From Ectocarpus siliculosus (Eukaryota > Sar > Phaeophyceae > Ectocarpales > Ectocarpaceae), in contig FN648381.1 in NCBI GenBank assembly GCA_000310025.1, positions 56,409 through 112,370 of the forward strand: 55,962 bases of DNA. The letters run 5' to 3'. Below the pieces are notes generated by a model. That model ran no database searches. It saw only the letters and a program-made list of their open reading frames with translations, and was not told the DNA's origin. Positions 48,001 to 55,962 of this stretch are shown in pieces; within the stretch, counting starts at the first letter, position 1; each line of letters begins with the position of its first letter. A program made the position numbers and the translations under genes.

Positions 48001-49449
48001 GTATCGGGATCGTGATCGTAACGGAGACACCACGTGCTACCATTGAGGCGGCAGATGGGCAGGTCGTCAACGGGCAGCTAATGAAGCTGGTTGCTGAGGG
48101 TGGAACTTCGGTGTTTGAGTGGGAGGGCCGCCTGCTGCACACGGACCATACCTACAGCTGCCCTTTACCGCTTGTCATCGAGCTGGATCCAACGATGGAC
48201 ATGAAAAAGATGACCTACGCGTTCAGCATGGATGAGCTGACCACGACACAGCATGTGCTAGAAGAAACAGCAAGCTGCACCCTAGGGTGGGCGGCTTTAC
48301 CTACAGTGGGCAAGCCAAAGAAGGGCAAACCAGCAGCTCTTCCCCTACATGGTGACCTGATTTGCACGCCAGGTGGGGCTCTAGCGGTGGGAGATGTCCC
48401 CGCAGCATCTGTCGATGGGAAGGTCGAGTGTCCACGTTGCTGCTTGAAGGTTGGCGCGAAGGCCCTGGTGCAACACATGGCCGGACACATCCTTGAGCAC
48501 GAGGTACGTGTCCGCGTGCGGTGTGTTGAGTATTTTACAAGCCATTTTTGGTTTGCGTGCATGATGTCATGTGGATGTGCACGTCAACATTGATCTTGAT
48601 AAGCCGATGAACATCCAATGATTCAACTCATTTCATCCAGTCTCTTTGCTTGTTACCTTTGGTTTCCTCGTCAAATGATTTGAATGCTTGTGTCTCGACG
48701 TTGCTGTTTGTCGCCAAATGAAGGACCTCCGCAAGGGTGACACATGCGGCTTTTGTGGAGGAGGCCGCTGCAAGACGTGGGTCGTGACTCCCGGCGGCAA
48801 AGCTGCACCGAAGATACACTCGACGTGTATTCTCGCGCCGAGGACGGATTCGCGAAGTACCGTCGTTGGACTAAGCCTGAAGTCGGCGGCAACACCCTCC
48901 GCTGTCACACCATGCACCAACGTGCCCCTGAAGTGCATCTTTTGCACTCCCGACCGTTGGGTGTGGAAGTACTGCATGTCGTACCACGTGCAGGAGCAGC
49001 ACGGGCCAGACTTGGCGCTGAGAAAAACGGATCCCCGTGCTGTGAAATTCGTAGCCAGCTACGACGTGTGTGAGGAAGGAAAATCGAAGGTGGCGAGAAA
49101 GCCGAAGAAGGGTCCGGGTCCCAGAAATCCTGTCGCTGTTGCACGCCGCAAAACTAGACCCAAACCTTCTCGTCGCGCAGTAGAAGTAGATTCGGAGTCC
49201 AGCGAACAGGGGGAGGGCAGCGACCAAGAGGGAGGAGGGGACGGGGGGAGCAGTGAGGAAGAGGGGAAGGAGGAGGAGGAGGAGGAGGAGGAGGAGGAGG
49301 AGGAGTCGGAGGAGGAGGGTGGGGGCGAAGAGGAGGAGGAAGAGGAGCAGGAGGAGGAGCAGGAGGAAGAAAATAAAGACGAGCCGGACGTGAGCTCGAG
49401 GGGGCGTAGACGCACACCAAAACGGCGCTTTTCGGAGTTAGAAGTTTAA
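42043..49449 (+). CDS. Large 13-exon protein with P-element-like RNase H core and zinc fingers
   Basis: My exon model is 42043-42248, 42946-43107, 43251-43873, 44057-44520, 44682-44852, 45001-45234, 45429-45476, 45539-45897, 46073-46196, 46401-47050, 47370-47631, 47781-48503 and 48724-49449. Every junction is GT-AG with matching phase and there is no internal stop, giving 1583 residues. Residues 37-67 and 91-122 are two related fingers (W-I-C-x-C, 17-18 residues, H-x5-H). About 320-485 is a helical region containing RLGGQSLLHAL. MDE (D526), SDGD (D660) and LLENLF (E895) look like an RNase H-fold D-D-E set. GQLYHDTQ and RLGAAVTLEEIY flank the third. C2H2-like fingers lie at 1318-1337 and 1413-1435, then a basic patch and a polyglutamate tail. 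It resembles, from memory, multicopy basidiomycete proteins of unknown function. I infer a DNA-binding transposase or a relative. The weakest points are exon 7, the starts of exons 10 and 13, and the exon 4-5 link. Confidence 0.8.
42386..42640. repeat. Fold-back repeat in intron 1
   Basis: CCGTAGGCGACACAAGATAC followed by CACACCCCCTGG at 42399-42430 is matched in reverse complement at about 42601-42634, with partial matching beyond. The pair could form a 30-bp stem with a 170-nt loop, as in a small MITE. Confidence 0.65.
42728..42780. repeat. (GGCAGC)n-type tract in intron 1
   Basis: Imperfect GGCGGCAGCAGC triplet repeats. The frame is open, but the tract lies in the spliced-out interval of my model. 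Confidence 0.7.
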
Positions 49450-49809
49450 ATGCGGTATTGTTGGAACACCCAGCACTAGTAGTACGTTCTGAGGTTCCGC
49501 CGAGCATCGGGGTTGTTGGGTCACGCGCGGAGAGTATGTAATGTGCTGTTGCCTATCTGGGTCCTCAAAGTTGTACTGAGAATTGATTCGAGGATGTGTC
49601 AACTTGGATGTGGTGTGGTTTCTTAACCAATTATTTTTTTTATGCCCCAGGGTTTTTACGTGGATTACAGACGCATACGTGGATGATTCAAGAGAAAACA
49701 AAATGGCAAAGGGAAGAAATTTTTTTTTTTTTGGGCCCCTCCCGGGGGGGGGGGGGGGGGTACGTAGGTGTGCGGAGTAACTTTTCCCGTGCACCCTTGA
49801 CAGACTACC

Positions 49810-49815
49810 AATAAA
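49810..49815 (+). terminator. Candidate polyadenylation signal of the large gene
   Basis: AATAAA lies 360 bp after the stop at 49449. It also lies inside the tRNA-like segment that follows, so its use is uncertain. Confidence 0.35.
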
Positions 49816-49820
49816 AAGCC

Positions 49821-49852
49821 AGTGTCCGGGGTTCGATTCTCCCCTTGAGCAT
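49821..49852 (+). repeat. tRNA T-arm-like segment
   Basis: CCGGGGTTCGATTCTCCCC has a B-box (GGTTCGATTCT) with a pairing stem, as in a tRNA 3' half. No A-box sits at tRNA distance upstream; the preceding bases include ACTACCA, the reverse of the TGGTAGT found in the palindromes. Confidence 0.5.
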
Positions 49853-50029
49853 AACTTTCTTTGCGCCCGATGTATGAGGAGAAATAGTCTATGAGACTTC
49901 GCAAAGCAAGCCGATGTACCGCTTGTACCGATGCAATTCCCGGGCAAGACAGCGCTGATCACAGGGATGGCAACCCTGGGGGGACGTGTTCGTGGCTGCA
50001 AAGCTACATCGGACACGGGCATTGACTTT

Positions 50030-50106
50030 TGTTGAGAAGCACGATGACCATTAGACTACCAGCCAGCCGCTGACTGGTAGTCTAGTGGTCATCGTGCTTC
50101 TCAACA
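50030..50106. repeat. 77-bp palindrome, second copy
   Basis: Arms 50030-50067 and 50069-50106 with two mismatches. It is nearly identical to the core at 41491-41567. Each arm contains a tRNA A-box-like TAGTCTAGTGGTCATCG. Confidence 0.95.
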
Positions 50107-50180
50107 GTACGTACGTACGTGCCTCGTGTTTTGAACACAACGTTCCGCGAGGAAACACACACTCACGTACGTACGTGTAG
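50107..50180. repeat. ACGT-rich inverted repeat
   Basis: GTACGTACGTACGTGCCTCG on the left pairs with CGAGG and CACGTACGTACGTG on the right. It adjoins the 77-bp palindrome, giving two potential hairpins in a row. Confidence 0.75.
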
Positions 50181-50959
50181 TAGGCGGTGATTCGCGGTCA
50201 TTGCTGTGTGCTTGAAGCGTTTCATAATCGGACGGCACAGCAGCTTACAAATCCTGGGTGTGTGTACAGCTCACCGATCTCGATGACACAAAGATCGTGT
50301 GGAAAATCGCGGACCGCTGTTGTGTAGTGTATCGCAAGGGCTACAATCTCAAGACTATCAATCAATGTAGAAGACGACGGGGGGGTCAGCGTTCGGTTGC
50401 GATTGATTTTTTTGTAGATTCGTACTGTGGAGTTAGAATTTGGAAAACCAAGATATGCAGCAGGCGTTTCCTGGATTTTTGAAGAGGAGGTATTGCGATC
50501 TCCCCCGCGCCCTAAACTTGCTAAAAGTCCACAACCTAAGAACTTGGCCTTAATTAACCCTTTGGAGTCTACAGGCCCTCTGACGGATCATTGATACACA
50601 CAACACACAAGAACAAAAAATAATTTTTTCCATATTTTTTTTTATAGCGCTGAACAGACGGTCTAGTCGTATAGGGGAGGATAGGAAAGAAACCCCGAAC
50701 CACACATGCAAAGGAGTTGTAGAGCACACAAGGGTAGAGCGCGCCCGCCCCACCAACACACAGCTGCAAACACACGGAGCATCCACCAGAGGTGCGCCGA
50801 GAGGTCACGAGGAGGCCTCTACGACCCGCGTGGTCTGCCCTGTCTATCTGGGCGGCGTTGTTGGTAGCGCTTGCGGTAGCGCTGCCGGCAGCGCCAGTTG
50901 CCATTCCTTCTTGTACATGGGCTTTGGCCGTCTCTCTCCGGCAGCCATCCACACTTGCT
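50181..50959. other. Unassigned DNA
   Basis: No gene recognised. The frame leading into the polyglutamine ORF is open from about 50792 without an ATG in good context, so an upstream exon or 5' leader is possible. Confidence 0.35.
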
Positions 50960-51402
50960 ATGAACGCGGCCACTGAGGACAGCGAGCTTGGCATGGAGGA
51001 CAGCGGTTCTGCAATCGACCCAAGCGTGCCGAGTGATGATGAGGATGACTGTGAGTTTGATATGGGCGCATCGTACAAATCGATATATGCTACGAACTCG
51101 CAAAAAGCTGGTCACAATACCTGGGGAGCAGCTCGGCAGCTACGACAACAACAGGCGCCGGCATCACCGGTCACGCCGCCGCTCCGGACGACTTCGCTCG
51201 GGCCGCAACAGCGGCAGCGGCAACAACAGCAGCAGCAGCAGCAGCAGCAACCATCTCCACCGGAGCGTTTGGATCTAGTGGGTGTAACGAACTTGCATGA
51301 CGCTGGTCACAACACCCGCGGCGCAGGTGGGCAACAGCAGAATCAACAGGGGACCCCGGAGCTAGCGGTCACGGACCGGCTACCTACGACCTCGTGTGAG
51401 GC

Positions 51403-51437
<35 letters not shown>

Positions 51438-51844
51438 CATCCCCACCGGATCCTTGTCCGGCGAACCCGGCTGTATGTGTCGCTATCATTAGCCGCGGCG
51501 CACGACGCGGCGAAAAGTGCGGCAACAAGGTTGGAGGTAGGACGCAAGGATTTTGCAAGCATCATGACGGCCTACAGAAGCGCCGAAAGACAGCGTCAGG
51601 TGCAGCTCTTGGAGTAGGTGCAAGCGTCGAGGCAGGCAACTATGATTCGGAGTCAGAGTTGGGTGGTGGCGTGGACGAATTGCAGGCTCCTGGTGCCCAT
51701 CCTTTCATAGCGAAGTCTAAGGAACTGCACTACGCGCAGGCCTCCAAGATCGAGGATGAGGGCTTGCGGAGAGCGCAGGAGAGCGTGTGGCACCTCAAGC
51801 GGATCAAGCTTCCAAAACCAAAGGTGCACATATGTAGTGCTTAG
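50960..51844 (+). CDS. Polyglutamine protein with internal duplication and small Cys/His motif
   Basis: About 294 residues from the ATG at 50960. I do not recognise the family. Residues about 1-40 are acidic. Two copies of an approximately 75-residue segment follow, each starting near AGHNT-GA and ending in a polyglutamine run plus PSPP (first run of ten Q, second of eleven). After them comes a compact C...RGEKCGNKVGG...FCKHH cluster, a plausible single zinc site. The C-terminus has a charged helical stretch ending KRIKLPKPK. The CAG runs and the duplication point to slippage and unequal exchange. It lies between the large gene's right palindrome and F copy 2, 1.9 kb before the piggyBac-like gene. 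It could be a host gene or an N-terminal exon of a transposase. Confidence 0.6.
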
Positions 51845-52490
51845 CCTACCTTTGAGCGCTGGCGTGCTGTCCCGAAGAATGTATCCCTACGTGATAAAAC
51901 ACCATCAACTGCACAACGGTGCGCTTTCATGTCCTTCGTCAACCTACTCGAGTGTAGACATGTTTTTTTTTTTTTCTACTATGGCGCAATCAATCCGTCT
52001 CTATCTACAGAAAAAAGTCGAAGTAGCAAGGCTGAGTCTTACGGTGTGATTATTTCCGGATTGGATTTGGGGGGGCGGTCCTTTTTCTGAGCCAAAAAAC
52101 TTATTTGGGCGTCTTACGGGTAGGAAAATGGTATTTTCCAACAGCCCAAAATCCAACAGCGCAGTTTCCAACAGCGATTCCGGCCGGCCTGTTAGAAAAT
52201 TGGCCCATTTTCCAACAGCGATCCTGTTGGAAAATCGCTGTTAGAAATGGGGGGGTTGTACCCCCTGGTCACACCCGATCGTGCCAAAACGAGGAACTAC
52301 ACCGTCTGCTGGCCAAACAGAGGCCAGTATCATTAGGTCATGCACAAACCCTCTGCAGGTATTTAAAACTCAGGGCGTTCTGCGTCGTGTTGGCCGCAAA
52401 CGAGCCGAAAACGTCAACCCTGCCACATTGCTCTGCTGACGTTCTTGCCTTTGGGCCGAAAAGAGCCGTTTTTGCGCATGCTGCATGTGT

Positions 52491-53130
52491 GACCAGTTCA
52501 AAACGCATGCCAGAGAGAGTCCTTGAGCCGTCGACATCCACAAACTGCAGCTAATGGCGTGTGTTCACACTCATGCCCTCTGCTCGCGTACCAGAAACAG
52601 AGCGTGTTGACCAGTTTTGATTGCACACGGCCTGCAAACGTGAACCAAAGTGTGTTGCGGTGTTGACTTTTTGGTGTTTTTTCTTGTTCCGCCGCGTGTG
52701 TGCTCGGTGTGTCACCCGCGACCAGTCAAAAACGCATGCCAGACAGAGGCCTTTGGCCGACGATATCCACAAACAAACAGCAGCCAGTGGCGTGTGGTCA
52801 TACACATACCCTCTGCTCGCGTCCCAGAAACAGAGCGTATTGTCCAGTTTTGATTGCACACGGCCTGCAAACGTGAATCGAGGTGTGGTTCGGTGTTGCC
52901 TTTTTTGCACGTTGCTTTTTTTTTCTGCCGCTTGCTCCGAGTCGAGTGTGATCAGTCTACAACGCATGCCATCAGAGAGAGGCCTTTAGCCGACGACATC
53001 CACAAACAGCAGCCACTGGCGTGCGATGATACACATGCCCTCTGCAGGCGACCCATAAACAGGGTGCTCGGTGTCTTGTTGGTCGCACACGAGCCAAAAC
53101 CGTGTACTGAAGCATGTTGTGACTCACAAG
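52491..53130 (+). repeat. Three 230-bp tandem units inside F copy 2
   Basis: Same unit as in F copy 1, each beginning GA-CAGT and CGCATGCCA. The corresponding units of the two copies match each other better than neighbouring units do, so the triplication predates the split of the copies. Confidence 0.75.
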
Positions 53131-53247
53131 AACACGCATCAGCCTCCTTTTTCCCCTTCAGAAAAATATATACCTCGAGGAACCGTAAGACGGTCGTTTG
53201 GATCTGGATAATTTTTTCGGTGCAGGCCACCCCCCCCCCCCCCCCCC

Positions 53248-53345
53248 CCTGGTCCGGTGAGAACCTGGCGTGCTCCGTCCCGGCTTTGTAGGGATGCGAG
53301 GTCAATGGTCTAATGATTACGGCATGCACGACTATGAGTACACGC
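53248..53345 (+). repeat. tRNA-like (SINE-like) insertion in F copy 2
   Basis: Absent from F copy 1 and bounded by C tracts. It ends with TGGTCTAATGATTACGG, an A-box-like tRNA 5' half, continuing GCATGCACGACTATGAGTA. The same half occurs in reverse at 55797-55845. Confidence 0.6.
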
Positions 53346-53400
53346 CCCCCCCCCGAGAGAAAAAAATATCCCTGAAATAATCACACCGTAAGACTCAGCC

Positions 53401-53475
53401 TAAGATAGATTAGCAATATATCCATAACGTCAGCGAAAGGGCTATCTTTGTGTCTATGATTTCCCGAACTGTTTT
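53401..53475 (-). repeat. Dispersed repeat X, copy 3
   Basis: ATAGATTAGCAATATATCC, followed by a TGTCTATGATTTCC block, matches 13490-13560 with many differences. It begins exactly at the right end of F copy 2. Confidence 0.5.
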
Positions 53476-53712
53476 TGTATTTTTCCTCTTTGAGTAGCAT
53501 CGACCGCACTACTGCTGTAGACGGATGACTAATGCCAAGTGTGTGTGTCGCTCATTGCCGTAGGCGATACTGCTGTCTGTCTGTCGTATTGTAAGTTTGA
53601 ACCATTTTGCCGTGTGTTATTCGGTGCTGTTGTGCGACTCGATTTTGTATTTCAGGTGTATTGTTGGGTTGCCCTCTAATTATACCTGATGTTTGTTGTT
53701 GGTCTTTTCCAG

Positions 53713-55693
53713 GCTGGTGAACCACCCCCCCCTCCCACCCCGGACGATCCGAAGGGGTGGGTGTTCGAGGGACTACCCCGTGACGAGTCATCCGACCCGT
53801 ACAAGAGACGGCACAGACACCCCGGCGGCGACACGTTCAGCCTATCGGACCAGCTGAAGACGAGTCTACCGAAGCTCGACAAACAAGGGCTAGCTGTTTT
53901 GCGTTCTTTCGTCAACGGGAAGGGTGGGGGTCTCGCCTTCATGTTCTTTGAGAAGACTTTCCCGACGGAGGCTCAGGACGTCGCCCTGAGGGAGGTGAGG
54001 AAAACGAAGGTCGCGTTTTGCGTCTTTCAGCAATATTTTGCGAGGTAGGGCATACCCCCCCCCCCCAAACAACCAAAAGAGTGGTGTTCAAGTGGTGGCA
54101 TGATTTTCATGCCAACAGCGGCAGGAGCACCAGTATAACGGCCACCACGCGCACATTAGCATGAAGCGCGGGCTGTACATGGCGGACCGTTGTCCACGGT
54201 GCATGTATCACTTCGAATTGTTTGTTAGGGCCTGAGTTGATCGTTACATGTTCAGACGTGCAGTGCTTGGACGGCCGGGGGGGAGGGGGGGGGCATTAGT
54301 GCAAGGCGATGGAGCTAGGATCCAGCATGTATCAGAGTCGACCATAGAAAAAATGCTTTAATTAGTCAATAGGAAGGCAGCGACATCGCGTGAAGGTAGT
54401 TCTAGCGTCGTGCTTGACGCCAAAGACAATTACCAACATCAACGACATTGCGAATCACACCTTGCGCACTGCACGGAACTCGTACGAGTCATGTATGCCT
54501 TCATGGCTACCTGAAACCAGGGGGCTGTATTTCCCAAGCAACTTCGATGGGGTGCACCACCAACTATCTTCAAGATGTTTCGGCACCCTTGCGCCAGGCG
54601 AGCTCACTCTTTTGTCGTGCCAATTTGTTTTTTACAAGTCCCTCTCGTGTCCCGCCCCTTCACGCCTTTATTTTATATCCCGCCCATTTCCGCCCTCTTA
54701 AATCAGATGAACGGGTACGTCAACTTCTGCGCCGACGAGTCTGACCCGCCCCTGGAACACCAGGAACCTCGGCATCGGGCGAAGAAGGCGACGCGGGGAT
54801 TTCAGACGGTGCCGTACAAGGACCTGGCGGATGGATCTCGAGAGTACGCCTTCGAGCGCAAGCACCTGTACGGCGTGATCGGCATCCTCATCACCGCGGG
54901 AATCACCCAGAAGCGGCGGATTGCCGACCACTGGGGGTCGGAGCTCCATGACAACTACCCCCTGGTCCGGGCCTGCATGCCTCGATACCTGTTTGTCCTG
55001 TTCTGCGGCCGCTTCTCCCACTCGGCCCCGGCCACCGGCAAGCTCAACAAGGCTGATCCTCAGGACGACTGCAAACACCACATCTTCGACCAAAAGTTCT
55101 CTCAAGCTGTCAGCAACGCGTGGCCCCTGTTTTACGAGTGGGCTGGGGTGCTAGCCACGCAGTGTACGGCGGCGTTGGAGGCAGCGATCCAAGACGGAGG
55201 GGTCGGTGAGGCTGGGGAGGGAGGAGCAGCCGCGGACGGTTGCGATCTCACGGTGGCAGAGCTTCGCGAGTTTCAATCCCTAGTCAAGAAGGCCATGAAG
55301 GTGGAGCGTGTTGACTGGGACCGTAGGCTCGCGAATCACCTCATGTCCTTGTGTAGTGTAGGTCGCACTGAGATGGGGGCAAGACGCACGACAAAACCTG
55401 TTGAGACGTACAGCGTGAAGGGCGCAAAATCATCCCTTGTTTGTCATGGGGGGGATTGCGACGCCACAAAGGGCAGCCGGTACAAAGGGAGTAGGACTCG
55501 GGGGGTATGCTGGTGTGATACTTGCACGGATGGGTTGGGGAAGGACCGGGCGTTGATCCTGTGCACGAAGTGCAACAAAGTACCAGCAGCGCATGTTACC
55601 GCTAGGAAATATGCCGCCGCGAGAAAGTACAAGCCCATCGCTTGGTTTGAGGTGACAGATGACAAATTGTTTTGTTTATTGATTGTGATGTAG
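53713..55693 (+). pseudogene. PiggyBac-like transposase lacking the catalytic core
   Basis: Two exons join in phase 0: 53713-53994 (acceptor TTTCCAG, donor gtgagg) and 54707-55693 (acceptor AAATCAG). The first ends with a FMFFEKTFPTEAQ segment and the second opens MNGYVNFCAD, matching the pre-catalytic region of DDE_Tnp_1_7 proteins. The diagnostic block follows: HLYGVIGILITAGITQKRRIAD, then CMPRYLFVLFCGRFSH. Similarity stops after about residue 240, where a VDE-type first catalytic Asp should appear. The rest is an unrelated acidic/basic stretch and a cysteine-rich tail (CHGGDC...CWCDTC...CTKCNK) that could be the usual C-terminal zinc domain. I infer an internal deletion of the DDD core, or a derived protein without catalysis. 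Confidence 0.68.
54045..54706. other. Intron of the piggyBac-like gene in my model
   Basis: Contains a C10 tract at 54056 and a G-rich tract near 54278-54294, with no other recognised feature. If the exon join is wrong, this is intergenic. Confidence 0.4.
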
Positions 55694-55796
55694 ACGCGTG
55701 CAAAAACAGACCAGCAAGTGATCATGTCGCCGCCGCCAGAAAACGATCGGGGTGTGTATGTACCGTGCATGTCGTAGTCGGGGGGGGGCGGGGGGT

Positions 55797-55845
55797 CTAC
55801 TCATAGTCGTGCACGCCGTAGTCGTTAGACCATTGACCTCGCATG
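55797..55845 (-). repeat. tRNA-like half, inverted copy
   Basis: Reverse complement of the end of the insertion at 53297-53345, with four or so mismatches, and flanked by G tracts. It pairs with that copy around the piggyBac-like gene. Confidence 0.7.
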
Positions 55846-55962
55846 GGGGGGGGGGGGGGGGGGACCCCAAAGGTTTGGCAGGCTTAAGGGGTAAACCATT
55901 TACCCCCCCCCCCCCAAAAGAAGGGAAATTTTTCCCCCAGGAACCAACCCCCAAGGGCAAAC
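55846..55962. other. Homopolymer-rich end of window
   Basis: Runs of G (about 55843-55863) and C (about 55903-55916) with little else. Base quality is doubtful here. Confidence 0.5.

Larger units (their letters stand above)
52030..53400 (+). mobile_element. Inverted-repeat element F, copy 2 (1.37 kb)
   Basis: Its ends are an exact 26-bp inverted repeat (GGCTGAGTCTTACGGTGTGA at 52030, and its complement ending at 53400). The body is homologous to 19894-21135, with the three internal units at 52491, 52720 and 52950. It differs by extra CCAACAG-type repeats near its left end and by about 100 bp inserted inside a C tract near its right end. It encodes no transposase. Confidence 0.8.

Noticed and set aside
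49059-49415. Minus-strand Ser-rich frame
   Set aside because: It is antisense to the polyglutamate tail of the large gene.

Overview
This is a nuclear eukaryotic window, not a bacterial one. Recognisable coding sequence is interrupted by GT-AG introns, most of the DNA is repeats, and there are two assembly gaps (17457-17915 and 41834-41882). Mixed GC content, simple-sequence tracts, polyglutamine, and Ty3/Gypsy, Copia, Helitron-like and piggyBac-like remnants together suit a repeat-rich protist or alga. A stramenopile such as a brown alga is my best guess, but nothing here proves it.

Layout. 0-3 kb: two exons of a nucleotide-diphospho-sugar transferase-like gene. 4.8-5.5 kb: a Helitron N-terminal fragment on the minus strand. 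8.09-9.17 kb: a 1.1-kb element with 22-bp inverted termini and one ORF. 10-17.5 kb: a mosaic of interleaved copies of two repeat families (R1, R2) with a third family (G) inserted. 19.8-21.1 kb: a tRNA-like sequence followed by a 1.24-kb inverted-repeat element (family F). 23.2-31.6 kb: a decayed Ty3/Gypsy element with an intact gag ORF and a pol broken by stops and frameshifts. 33.4-35.1 kb: an inverted-repeat element carrying two arrays of a 42-bp minisatellite. 38.5-39.0 kb: a 160-bp tandem repeat. 39.6-41.2 kb: a Copia remnant. 41.2-41.8 kb: a perfect palindrome. 42.0-49.45 kb: a large multi-exon gene. 50.96-51.84 kb: a polyglutamine ORF. 52.0-53.4 kb: a second F element. 53.7-55.7 kb: a piggyBac-like gene lacking its catalytic core.

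The main object is the 42.0-49.45 kb gene. Thirteen exons can be joined with every intron phase agreeing and no internal stop, predicting 1583 residues. The order is two N-terminal W-I-C-x-C...H...H fingers, a helical domain, an RNase H-like core, and two C-terminal C2H2-like fingers with an acidic tail. Three motifs (MDE, SDGD, LLENLF) resemble the D, D and E blocks of P-element/THAP9-type transposases, with a long insertion between the second and third. From memory, the whole protein also resembles large uncharacterised proteins present in many copies in basidiomycete fungi. A 77-bp tRNA-like palindrome lies on each side of the gene, at 41491-41567 and 50030-50106, so the interval may be one large mobile element of an undescribed type.
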